Position numbers and translations under genes: made by a program
Notes under the pieces: generated by a model
The model's input: only the letters and a program-made list of their open reading frames with translations
Database searches by the model: none
Told to the model about the DNA's origin: nothing
Assembly (NCBI RefSeq): GCF_000715075.1
Contig: NC_134090.1
Location: 46,254,792 to 46,318,791 of the forward strand
Reading direction: 5' to 3'
Length of the DNA: 64,000 bases
From: Nicotiana tabacum
Lineage: Eukaryota > Streptophyta > Magnoliopsida > Solanales > Solanaceae
Shown here: in pieces, positions 1 through 10,358 of the stretch
How positions within the stretch are numbered: position 1 is the stretch's first letter
Layout: the number at the start of each line of letters is the position of its first letter

Positions 1-2277
1 AAATGGGCCCCTCGGGCAAGATATCACTTAGAATATGACCTCTCGGGAAGCCTTTCAATCACTCGTGACTCAGATCTCGCCACCCAATACTCACACTCAA
101 CACTCAGGCTCATTGATATCTCATAATAGTAATAATCATAGTAACCGCTACGGCGTGTAGCCCGATCCATAGTTTATAGTCGACTACGCTCAATGGGGGT
201 GTACAGACTCCAGAGGGGCTCCTACAGCCCAAGCGTCATATCGCTGTGGCACGCAGCCCAATCCAATATATATATCGCTGCGGCGTGCAGCCCGATCCAT
301 ATAAGTATCATTGCAGCGTGCAGCCCGATCAATAATTCATACATATATAAATATCCTCACATTTAGGTTCTCAACCTCTCTCAGTCATTAACCTCATAGC
401 CTCTCGGGCACAGCAGTAGAAATTAGGGAACTCATCCCAAATAATCCTCACATTTAAGAAGTAGAGTGATAAAACCAGTTTTGAGCAATAACAAGGTAAA
501 CCATGATTGAGGATGTGCTTTCAAACAAGTAGAGTGAGGAAAAACAATAAAAAATGCCCCTAAGGGTATCAACAGGTCGGCACAAGGCCCCAAACATGGC
601 ATACAACCCATAATACAATATAATAACTAAAGTACGGAATATCATAAGGATTCAAATCAATTACGCGGCTTAATAGTCGCTACAGGAGGGACCAAGTCAC
701 AATCCCTACCGGTGCATGCGCACACGCTCGTCACCTAGCATGTGCGTCACCGCATTTATCAAAAACCATTCGAATACCAGGGTGTTTACCCTCAGTTCCA
801 GATTTACAATGGTTACTTACCTTAAACCGGTGGAAATACTACTCCGAGACACCTTTGCCTCTCGCCTCGACCTCAACTCGTGCTGAATCTACCCAAAATT
901 AGAATCATAACATTAGAATAGGCTAAAGGGATGAAGCCCATGCAAAATAAATCAACTTATACAAAAAATCCAGAAATTTGTCAAACCCGACCCCCATGCC
1001 CATGTCTCAAAACTCGATAAAAATTACTTCAACGGAATCCTTATCCTTTCACGAGTGCATACATACCAAGAACCTTGAAATTGGAGTCCAAATGACCCCT
1101 CAAATTCCCATTTTAAAGTTTCTTAATCTCAAGCCCTAATCCCCAATTTTTCTTCCTTAATCTCCACTAATACCATGGTTAATTAATGGAAAAATGATCA
1201 TAAACCCAAATAATGAAGCTTAGGGAACTTACCCAACTGATATCCCTTGATTTCTCTTGAAATCCACTACCTTAGCCTCTTTCCCGTCTAAAAAAATGGG
1301 GAACTTAGCAAAAATTTGCGAATGAAAGAATATATACCTTCTGACCCAGGGATTCCGCACATACGGTCCATCAACCGCATCTCCGGTCCAAGACACTGCA
1401 CCTGTGGTTTCCACTTAAGTGACCAAAGTCGCATCTGCGACCAAATAGCCGCACCTGCGCCATCGCAGGTGCGTTCAGCCTACCGCATCTATGGCTCCTG
1501 CCTTTCACCTCCATGACCACTTCTGCGGTCCATTCCTCGCATCTACGGCATCGCACCTACGGTCCCCAATCCGCAGGTGTGGAAACACCAAAAGCAGAAA
1601 ATCTACAACTTCACTGAAAATCTCAAACACTCCGTCAACCATCCGAAATCACCCCGAGGCCCCCGGGACCTCAAACAAAAGCACCAACATATCCCAAAAC
1701 CTTATTCAAACTTATACCAATCTTCAAAACACCTCAAATAACACCGAATCAACCAAAACACATCGGATTCAAGCCCAAGTTTCCAAAATCTTCTAAATTA
1801 CACTTTTGATAAAAAACCCAACCAAACCACGTCCGAATGACCTAAAATTTTACACACACATCCCAAATGAAATAATGGAACTACTGAAACTCTCAGAATA
1901 CCATTCTGATCCCTATATAAAAATCTCACCTATCAACCGGAAATCGCCAAAAATCCAATTTTGCCAATTCAAGCCTAAATCTACTCCGGACCTGCAAAAC
2001 TCATTCTGATCACGCTCCTAAGTCCCAAATCACCTCTCGAAGCTAACCGAACCATCAGAACTCACATCCGAGCCCTCTAACACATAAGTTAACATTCAGT
2101 TGACTTTACCAACTTAAGCTTTCTCAAAAGAGACTAAGTGTCTCAAACCTTACCAAATTCTTTCCGAACCCGAACTAATCAACCCGATCGCATATAGAAC
2201 CAATAGACAAAGCAATAAAAAGTAGAAATGGGGAAAACAGAGGGGTAACTCATGAGATGACTGGCTGGGTCGTCACA
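1..2277 (-). repeat. Element A 3' LTR, partial
   Basis: The minus-strand start TGTGACGACCC is at 2277, directly after a polypurine tract. The rest aligns with 8069-10358 of the 5' LTR; about 650 bases are missing at the left edge. Inside are a short tandem repeat at about 145-335 (a GCAGCCCGATCCAT module, four copies, the last three about 35 bases apart) and a CpG-rich block of GCACCTGCGGT-like words at about 1355-1600. No gene is supported here; the short open frames are not shared with the other LTR copy as conserved proteins. Confidence 0.92.
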
Positions 2278-2287
2278 TCCTCCCCAA
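2278..2287 (-). promoter_or_regulatory. Polypurine tract of element A
   Basis: The minus strand reads TTGGGGAGGA immediately before the 3' LTR start TGTGACG. This is the expected position and composition for the plus-strand DNA primer of a Ty3/gypsy element. Confidence 0.85.
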
Positions 2288-3672
2288 CTTAAATAAGCGT
2301 TCATCCTCGAACGAGTCAAGAAACATACCTGAAGCATCAAACAAGCGAGGATATCCACTCTGCATCTCTCGATCGGTCTTCCAGGTAGCCTCCTCTACGG
2401 GCCGATCTCTCCACTGCACTTTCACTGAAGTTATATCCTTTGATATCAACTTTCGAACCTGACGCTCCAAAATAGCTGTTGGCTACACATCATAAGTCAA
2501 ATCACCATCCAACTGAACCGTGCTGAAATCCAGAACATGAGACGGATCCCCAATATACCTCCGGAGCATAGAAACATGAAATACCGGATGCACACTCGAC
2601 AAGCTGGGTGGAAAAGCAAGCTCATAAGCCACCTCCCCAATCCTCTGAAACACCTCAAAAAGCCCAATGAACCGAGGACTCAATTTACCCTTCTTTGCAA
2701 ATATCATAACACCCTTCATGGGTGAAACCTTCAACAGAATCTTCTCACCAACCATGTAGGACACATCTCGAACCTTCCTGTCAGCATAAGTCCTTCGTCT
2801 CGACTGCGCTGTACGAAGCCTCTCCTAAATTAACTTCACCTTTTTTAGAGCATCCTGTACCAAGTCTGTCCCCAATAGCCTAGCCTCACCCGGCTCGAAC
2901 CAACCGACTGAAGATCTACATCGTCTCCCATAAAGAGCCTCATATGGAGCCATTTGAATACTCGACTATTGGTTGTTGTTGTAAGCAAACTCTGCAAGTG
3001 GTAGAAACTGATCCCATGATCCTCCGAAATCAATGACACAAGCACGCAACATGTTCTCCAATATCTAAATAGTGCGCTCGGGCTGTCCGTTCGTCTGAGG
3101 TTGAAAAGTTGTGCTCAACTCAACCTGAGTACCCAATTCTGCTGCACAGACCTCCAAAACTACGAAGTAAACTAAGTGCCCCTATTAGAAATGATGGAAA
3201 TTGGGACACCATGCAAATGAACAATTTGTCGGATATAGATCTCTGCCAACCGCTCTGAAGAGTAGGTAGTTCACACAGGAATGAAGTGCACGAACTTGAT
3301 CATCCGATCTACAATCACCCAAATAGCATCGAGCTTCTTCAAAGTCCGTGGGAGTCCAACTACAAAGTCCATGGTGATCCTCTCCTACTTCCACTATGGA
3401 ATATCCATCTATTGAAGCAAGCCACCCAGTCTCTGATGCTCATATTTCACCTGCTAACAATTGAGACACCGAGATACAAATCCCACAATGTCTTTCTTCA
3501 TTCTCCTCCACCAATTATGCTGTATTAGATCCTGATACATCTTCATGGCACCAAGATGGATGGAATATCGTGAGCTATGGGCTTCCTCCAGAATCAACTC
3601 CCGAAGCCCATCTACATTGGGCACACATATCCGGCCCTGCATCCTCAACACCCCATCATCACCAATAGTCAC
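2288..3672 (-). pseudogene. Element A integrase and C-terminal chromodomain, degraded
   Basis: This is the end of the pol polyprotein. Reading the minus strand, 3672-3454 has the zinc-binding HHCC region (HSSRYSIH followed by RCLNC), then the catalytic core at about 3394-3185, where the first Asp lies in VIVDRM and the second is changed to Asn (IISNRG). The GPY/F-like C-terminal part is at 3045-2483. It ends in a chromodomain at 2470-2290 with VKVQWRDRPVEEATW, the strand and aromatic-cage region that in chromoviruses is thought to bind modified histone H3 tails. Several in-frame stops separate these blocks, so the protein is dead. The chromodomain is its best-kept part and still has the Trp of the motif. 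Its stop lies at the polypurine tract, as usual for this clade. Confidence 0.88.
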
Positions 3673-3690
3673 ATCTCTGGCATCATCGTG

Positions 3691-5105
3691 TTAAACTTTG
3701 TCCTTAAGGACAGGCAAATGCAGATAATCATAATGGCTCTCTCTGATGCATTCATATAAAGAAGATTGAGAAACCACACAAGCCAATACCCGACTGGGCT
3801 CCGAAATATCTAACCTCACAAACCGATTGGCCAAGGCCTGAACATCAGCTACAAGAGGTCTATCCCCAACTGGAATATATGCCAAACTCCCCATACTCAC
3901 CGTCTTTTAGCTCAAAGCATCGGCTACCACATTGGCCTTCCCCGGATATTACAATATAGTGATATCATAATCCTTAAGCAACTCCAACCACCTCCGCTGC
4001 CTCAAATTGAGATCCTTCTATTTGAACAAGTGCTGGAGGCTATGATGATCAGTAAACACCTAACAAGACACTCCATACAAGTAATGCCTCCAAATCTTAA
4101 ACGCGTGAACTATGACAGCCAACTCCAAATCTTGAACAGGGTAGTTCTTCTCATGGGGCTTCAACTGACAAGAAGCATATGCAATAACTCTAATCTCCTA
4201 CATCAATACACAACCAATGCCAACTCTTGAAGCATCACAATACACGGTATATGAACCTGAAGCTGATGGCAAAACTAACACTGCAGCTATGGTCAAGGTT
4301 GTCTTGAGCTTCTGAAAGCTCTCCTCACACTCATCCGACCATACAAATGAAGCACCATTCTGAGTCAACTTGATCAAGGGCAATTCGATAGACGAGAATA
4401 CCTGAACTAAACGGCTATAATAGCTTGCCAAATCAAGAAAGCTGCGAATCTCCGTGGTTGAGGATGGTCTGGGCCAACTCTAAATCGCCTTTATCTTCTT
4501 CGGATAAACCTGAATACCCTCGTTGGACACCACATGCCCCAAGAAAGCCACTGAACCGAGCCAAAACTCACACTTGGAGAATTTTGCATAAAGCTTATCC
4601 TCACTCAATCTCTGCAACACAACTCTCAAATGGTCCGTGTGCTCCTCCTGACTACGCGAATACACCAGAATATCATCAATGAAGACTATGACATATAAGT
4701 CGAGTTAAGGCCAGAACACGTTGTTCATCAAATGCATGAACGCTGCTGGGGCATTGTTCAGCCCAAAGACATCACCAAGAACTCATATTGACCATATCGG
4801 GTCCTGAAAGCTGTCTTAAGAATATCCGAGTCCCTGATCTTCAACTGGTGATAACCCAAAAGGAGATCAATCATGGAGAACAATCTCGCTCCCTGAAGCT
4901 GGTCGAATAAATCATCAATGCTAGGCAAGGGATACTTGTTCTTAATTGTTACCTTTTTCAAATGCCTATAATCAATGCACATCCTCATAGTGTCATCCTT
5001 CTTCTTCACAAATAGAACTAGTGCACCCCAAGGTGACACACTAGGCCAAATGAACCCCTTGTCAAGGAGTTTTTGAAGTTGCTCGTTCAACTTCGCTGGT
5101 GTCAT
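3691..5105 (-). pseudogene. Element A reverse transcriptase and RNase H, degraded
   Basis: The product would copy element RNA into DNA inside virus-like particles. From 5105 down, the minus strand shows the fingers/palm start ([25 protein letters not shown]), then [11 protein letters not shown] and [12 protein letters not shown]. After a frame break come [15 protein letters not shown] and the active site FIDDILVYS at about 4655-4690, a Ty3/gypsy variant of YxDD. The connection follows at 4665-4480, then RNase H with [10 protein letters not shown] near 4215-4260. The section ends at 3900-3691 with the RNase H-to-integrase linker. I count at least four breaks (stops near 4757, 4710, 4480 and 4197). 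The frame is shared with the integrase block below, as expected for one polyprotein. Confidence 0.9.
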
Positions 5106-7217
5106 ACGGTACGGAAAAAAAAAATGGGCTGACTGCCCAGTACCAGGTCAATACCAAAATCAATATCCCTATCCAGTGGCATGCCTGACAGGTCTGCAGG
5201 AAACACATCAGGAAAATCTCTCACAACTGGAACAAAATCAATACTGGGAGTCTTAGCGTCGACATCCCTCACAAAGTCTAGATACGAAAGACAACCCTTC
5301 CCAACCATACGTTGGGCCTTCAAGAATGAGATCACTCTACTGGGAACATAATCGGTCACACCTCGCCACTCAATCTGTGGCACACCCGGTATAGCCAATA
5401 TGACTATCTTAGCATGACAATCCAGAATAGCACGACACGGAGATAACCAATCCATGCCCAAAATAACATTGAAATCCAAAATACATAATAGTACAAGATC
5501 CATTCAGGTCTCCAAACCCCCAATAGTCACCACACATGACCGGTACACACGGTCTACAACAACAGTATCGCCCACCGGGGTAGATACATGAACAGGTGAA
5601 ACAAGAGACTCACAGGGCGTACCTAAATAATGTGCAAAGTATGATGACACATAAGAAAAGGTGGAACCGGGATCAAGCAATACAGAGGAATCTCTGTGGC
5701 AGATTGAAACAATACATGAAATCACGGCATCTGAAGCAGCAGCATCTGGTCTACCTGGGAGGGCATAGAAATGAGCCTGACCACCACCTGAGCGACCTCC
5801 CCCTCTAGGGTGACCCCTAGCTGGCTGGGTGGGTACTGAAGTAACTAGAGCTAAAGTCGAGGGCTGACCCCTCTACTAAGATGGACCATGATGAAGACGA
5901 GGACACTGCCTCCTCATATGCCCAAACTCTCCACACTCATAACAACTCTCCGGTGTTGGAGATGGGGACTGAAGGGAACCCCTAGCACTGGAATGACCAG
6001 TAGAAGTACCTGGCATGGAAGTACCCTAAACAAATAGAGCACGGGAAAAACTCTAGGCTGGAAGGGCATTGAGTGATGAATGGCCCTGATGAGAACTATG
6101 AGAAACTTGACCCGATAATTCCCCATGATAGCCTGGGCGAACCGACTAAGCCTGCCTAAATGGACGGCCTCTGCCCTGCTGGAACTGACCCCTTGAAGGA
6201 GCACTACTAAAGCTAACAGATCCCCAAGGCATTTTGGCCTCCCTCTCCTCTCGCTCCTGGCGGCGAACTGACTCAATCTCACGGGTGATATCAACAACCT
6301 CTTCGAAAGTAGCACCTGTCACCCTCTCCCTAGTCAAGAGAATTTGAAGGTGATATGTGAGGCCATCAACAAACCTCCTGATCCTCTCTCGATTTGTGGG
6401 AACCAACCAGACCGCATGATGAGCTAACTTAGAGAACCACATCTCATACTGCATCACAGTCATCTCTCCCTGACGCAACTGCTCGAACTACCTACGCAGC
6501 TCCTCTCGGCGAGACTGTGGCACATACTTCTCCAGAAAGAGAACAAAGAACTGCTGCCAGGTAAGGGGCGCTGCACCAATAGGTCTTACGCCTCCCACTA
6601 AGTGAAGGCAGCCCCAGAAAACTGAAAGGTAGTGAATGCTACACCACTGGTCTCTAGAATACCCACTATATAAAGCATCCTTTAGCACTTATCCAAGAAA
6701 CTCTGGGCATACTCGCCCTCTGTACCGCTGAAAGTCGGATGCTGAAGTCTGCCAAATCTCTCTAGTCGATGATGCTCGTCGTCCGACATATTGTTACCAC
6801 ATACTCCTGAGCCGGTGCAACTGGCTGGGCTGGAGGTGCCTCAGGTGTCTGAAGTCCCTGCACAACCTGCTTAGGTGTGCGAGAAACGAGAGTCTGGGTG
6901 CCTCCCCCAGCCTAAGAAGTAGATGCAGCCGTAGTAACTAAGACCGCCTGAGCCAAACTGGTACACACTAATAACATCTGAGCCAAAGCCTACTGAAGGC
7001 CTGGAATCACAATAGGCACAGTTGGTGCCTGGGCTGGTGCTGTTATAGCGTCCACAACTGGGACATGATCCTGAACTGGGGTAGCTGGTGGATCTGCAGG
7101 TGCTACCCTAGCTCCTTTGCCCCTACCACAGCCTTAACCGCGTCCTCGGCCTCTAGTGGCCCTATCTGATGGTACTAGTGGTCGTCCATACTGCCCGATA
7201 GCATGTGTCCTCACCAT
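5106..7217 (-). pseudogene. Element A gag and protease, degraded
   Basis: The likely start is the ATG at 7217-7215: the first residues are MVRTHA, the same as in elements B and F, followed by an Arg-Gly-rich stretch that soon meets a TAA. The gag body (capsid-like) is at 6688-6146. A CCHC zinc knuckle (CYECGEFGHMRRQC) lies at about 5945-5895 and would bind element RNA. The aspartic protease is at 5725-5504 with the active-site motif LDPGSTFSYVS and continues to 5102 with ILGMDW, the second conserved protease motif. Between knuckle and protease lies the usual low-complexity Ser/Gln/Pro linker. Stops and frame changes occur throughout. Family and order are clear, but the exact polyprotein frame cannot be followed by eye without gaps. 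Confidence 0.86.
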
Positions 7218-7402
7218 CTGTGAGAGAATGGAATAACAAAAGTTTAGTACTCGGGTCAAAAGACTCGCGCGACAAGAGTTTCAAGAATATGAAGTTTTTC
7301 CTAAAGGTTTTGCACCTTCCCGAGGATAAATATAGATATCTCCGTATCGATCCGTGAGACTCTACTAAACTGGCTCGTGACTCGTGAAACATATGTAACC
7401 TA

Positions 7403-7415
7403 GGCTATGATACCA
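7403..7415 (-). promoter_or_regulatory. Primer binding site of element A (initiator Met tRNA type)
   Basis: The minus strand reads TGGTATCATAGCC, four bases beyond the end of the 5' LTR. The usual plant sequence complementary to initiator Met tRNA is TGGTATCAGAGC, so one G to T change is seen. Confidence 0.85.
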
Positions 7416-7418
7416 ACT

Positions 7419-10358
7419 TGTCACGACCCCAAATACTCGGTCGTGATGGCGCCTATCACATTACTAGGCAAGCCAACCCAAACCATTAACTACAACAAAT
7501 TCTTTTTATAAAACCATTTTTCTAACACAGGTTTAAAACCTTAATTTTTCATAAGAAGTGCCTAAAACAGCCAAAAGGTGTGGAAATCAACACAATGTTA
7601 AACCAACACATCCCAAACATCTGGTTTCACAAGTCTAGAGCCTCTAACATATACAAATCTGACTGTCTGATACAAAACAAGTTTAAAATGCGGAAAAACA
7701 AGGATAGAGGAAGAAAATAGGGCTGCGAACGGCATGCAGCTACCTTGCAATCTCCAGCAAACTCTGGATAAGTTGAGGACCCTCACTCTGCCGCTCGGGT
7801 ACCTGGATCTGCACACACGGTGCAAGGAGCAACGTGAGTACGCCAACTCAGTATGTATCTAAAATAAATAAGGTCCGAAAGCAGTGACTAGCAGTTAAAT
7901 CATTTAAAGGAGTAAACAACAGGATAATAAATCAAAATCTACGGTTTAAAACCAGTTTCATCATAAAATCTACAGTTTCATTTGGAATACTTGAAATTTT
8001 TTACTTAGCAATTCATCAATAGATGCTTATTTTAAAAAGAGATGAGTGAAAGCAGTGAAAATATCATAAATGGGCCCCTCGAGCAAGATATCACTCAGAA
8101 TATGGCCTCTCGGGTAGCTCTCAGTCACTCGTAACTCAGCTCTCGCCACTCAGCACTCAGGCTCATTGATATCTCATAATAGTAATAATCATAGTAACCG
8201 CTGTGGCGCACATCCCGATCCATAGTTTATAGTCGACTACGCTCACCGGGGGTGTACAGACTCTGGAGGGCCTCCTACAGCCCAAGCGTCATATCGCTGC
8301 GGCGCGCAGCCCGATCCAATATATATATTGTTGCGGGCGTGCAACACGATCCATATAAGTATCAGTGCGGCATGCAGCCCGATCCATAGTTCATACATAT
8401 TAAAATATCCTCACCTTTAGGTTCTCAAATTCTCTCAGTCATTAACCTCACAGCCTCTCGGGCATATCAATAGAAATTAGGGAACTCAACCCAAACAATC
8501 CTCACATTTAAGAAGTAGAGTGATAAAACAAGTTTTGAACAATAACCAGGTAAAACATGACTAAGAATATGCTTTCAAACAACTAGAGTGAGGAAAAACA
8601 GTAAAAAATGCCCCTAAGGTCTCAATAGGTCGGCACAAATATCAAAACATGGAATACAGCCCATAATACAGTATAATGACTAAAGTACGGAATATCATAA
8701 GGTTTCAAATCAAATACGTGGCTTAATAGTCGCTACGGGGCGGACCAAGTCACAATCCCTACCGGTGCATGCCCACACGCTCGTCACCTAGCATATGCGT
8801 CACCGCATTTATCAAAAAAAAATTGAATACCGGGGTTTTGTACCCTCAGTTCCAGATTTACAATGGTTACTTACCTCAAACCATTGGAAATACTACTCCA
8901 CGACGCCTTTGCCTCTCGCCTCGGCCTCAACGCGTGCCGAATCTACCCAAAATCAGAATCATAACATTAGAATAGGCTAAAGGGACAAAGCCCATGCAAA
9001 ATAAATCAATTTGTACAAAAAATCCCGAAATTGGCCAAACCCGACCTCGGGACCACGTCTCGAAACTCGATTAAAAATCACATCAACGGACTTCTTAACC
9101 TTCCACGAGTCCATGCATACCAAGAACACTGAAATCGGAGTCCAAATGGCCCCTCAAATTCCCATTTTAAAGTCTCTTAATCTCAAGCCCTAATCCGCAA
9201 TTTTTCTTTCTTAATCTCCACTAATACCATGATTAATTAATGGAAAAATGATCATAAACCCCAATAATCAAGCTTGGGGAACTTACCAAACAAATATCCC
9301 TTGATTTCTCTTGAAATCCATTGACTTAGCCCCTTTCCCGTCTTAAAGAATGGGGAACTTAGCAAAAATTCGCGAAGGAAACAATATATACCTTCTGACC
9401 CAGGGATTTCGCACCTGCAGTCCATCAACCACTTCTGCGGTACTAATTCTACGGTCCAAGACACCGCACCTGCGGTTTCTACTTAAGTGACCAAAGTCGT
9501 ATCTGCGACCAAATAGCCACAAATGCGCCATCGCAGGTGCGTTCAGCCCATCGCATCTGCGGCTCCTGCCCTTCTCCTCCTTGACGGCTTTTGAGGTCCT
9601 TTCCTTGGATCTACGGCATCGCACCTGCGGTCTCCAATCGCACCTGCGGTCTCCAATCGCAAGTGCGGAAATACCAGAAGCAGAAAATTTGCTGCTTCAC
9701 CAAAAATTTCAAACTCTTCGTCAACTATCCGAAATCACCCCGAGGCCCCCGGGACGTTAACCAAAAGCACCAACATATCCCAAAACCTTATTCAAACTAA
9801 TACCAATCTTCAAAACACCTCAAACAACGCTGAATCAACCAAAACACATCGGATTCAAGCCTAAGTTTGCAAAATCTTCTAAATTACGCTTTTAATCAAA
9901 AATCCAACCAAACCACGTCCGAATGACCTTAAAATTTATAAAAAAATCCCAAATGACACAACGGAACTTCTACAACTCTCGGAATCCCATTCTGACGCCT
10001 ATATCAAAATCTCACCTATCAACCGAAAATCGCCAAAAATTTAATTTTGCAAATTCAAGCCTAAATCTACTCCGGACCTCCAAAACTCATTCTGATCGTG
10101 ATCCTAAGTTCCAAATCGACTCCCGAAGCTAACCGAACCATCGGAACTCACATCCGAGCCCTCTAACATATAAGTCAATATCCGGTTGACTTTTCCAACA
10201 TAAGCTTCCTCAAAAGAGACTAAGTGTCTCAAACCTTACCAAATTTTTCCAAACCTGAACTAATCAACCTGATCACATATAGAACCAATAGACAAAGCAA
10301 TAAGAAGCAAAAATGGGAAAAATGGAGCGATAACTCATGAGATGACCGGGTCGTCACA
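7419..10358 (-). repeat. Element A 5' LTR, complete (about 2.94 kb)
   Basis: On the minus strand it begins TGTGACGACCC at 10358 and ends TGACA at 7419, just before the PBS. It has the same inner features as the 3' copy: the GCAGCCCGATCC short tandem repeat at about 8199-8385 and the CpG-rich block of GCACCTGCGGT-like words at about 9405-9670. By position the promoter and transcription start should be in this LTR; I could not fix a TATA box with confidence. Confidence 0.92.

Larger units (their letters stand above)
1..10358 (-). mobile_element. Element A: Tekay/Del-type Ty3/gypsy chromovirus, 3' LTR cut by window edge
   Basis: On the minus strand the order is 5' LTR (7419-10358), primer binding site, gag with zinc knuckle, protease, RT, RNase H, integrase, chromodomain, polypurine tract and 3' LTR (1-2277). 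Bases 1-2277 align with the upper part of 7419-10358 by eye, at roughly nine bases in ten, so the two LTRs have diverged. The C-terminal chromodomain and the initiator-Met-type PBS place it among chromoviruses; the Arg-Gly-rich gag start and LTR ends fit the Tekay/Del clade (family knowledge). All coding parts carry stops, so it cannot move by itself now. It interrupts the 3' LTR of element B: bases from 10359 continue B's LTR. The predicted target duplication is AAATA at 10359-10363; its partner lies off the left edge and cannot be checked. Confidence 0.93.

Noticed and set aside
1491..2009. Open frames in the 3' LTR of A (also 9591-10132, 12089-12685, 20321-20608 and 24119-24571)
   Set aside because: They lie in LTR segments whose homologues in other copies have changed frames and stops; Pro/Ser/Thr/Lys-rich composition reflects the C- and A-rich strand.
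7403..7418. A tRNA gene suggested by the initiator-Met match
   Set aside because: Only the 12-13 bases complementary to the tRNA 3' end are present, in PBS position beside an LTR.
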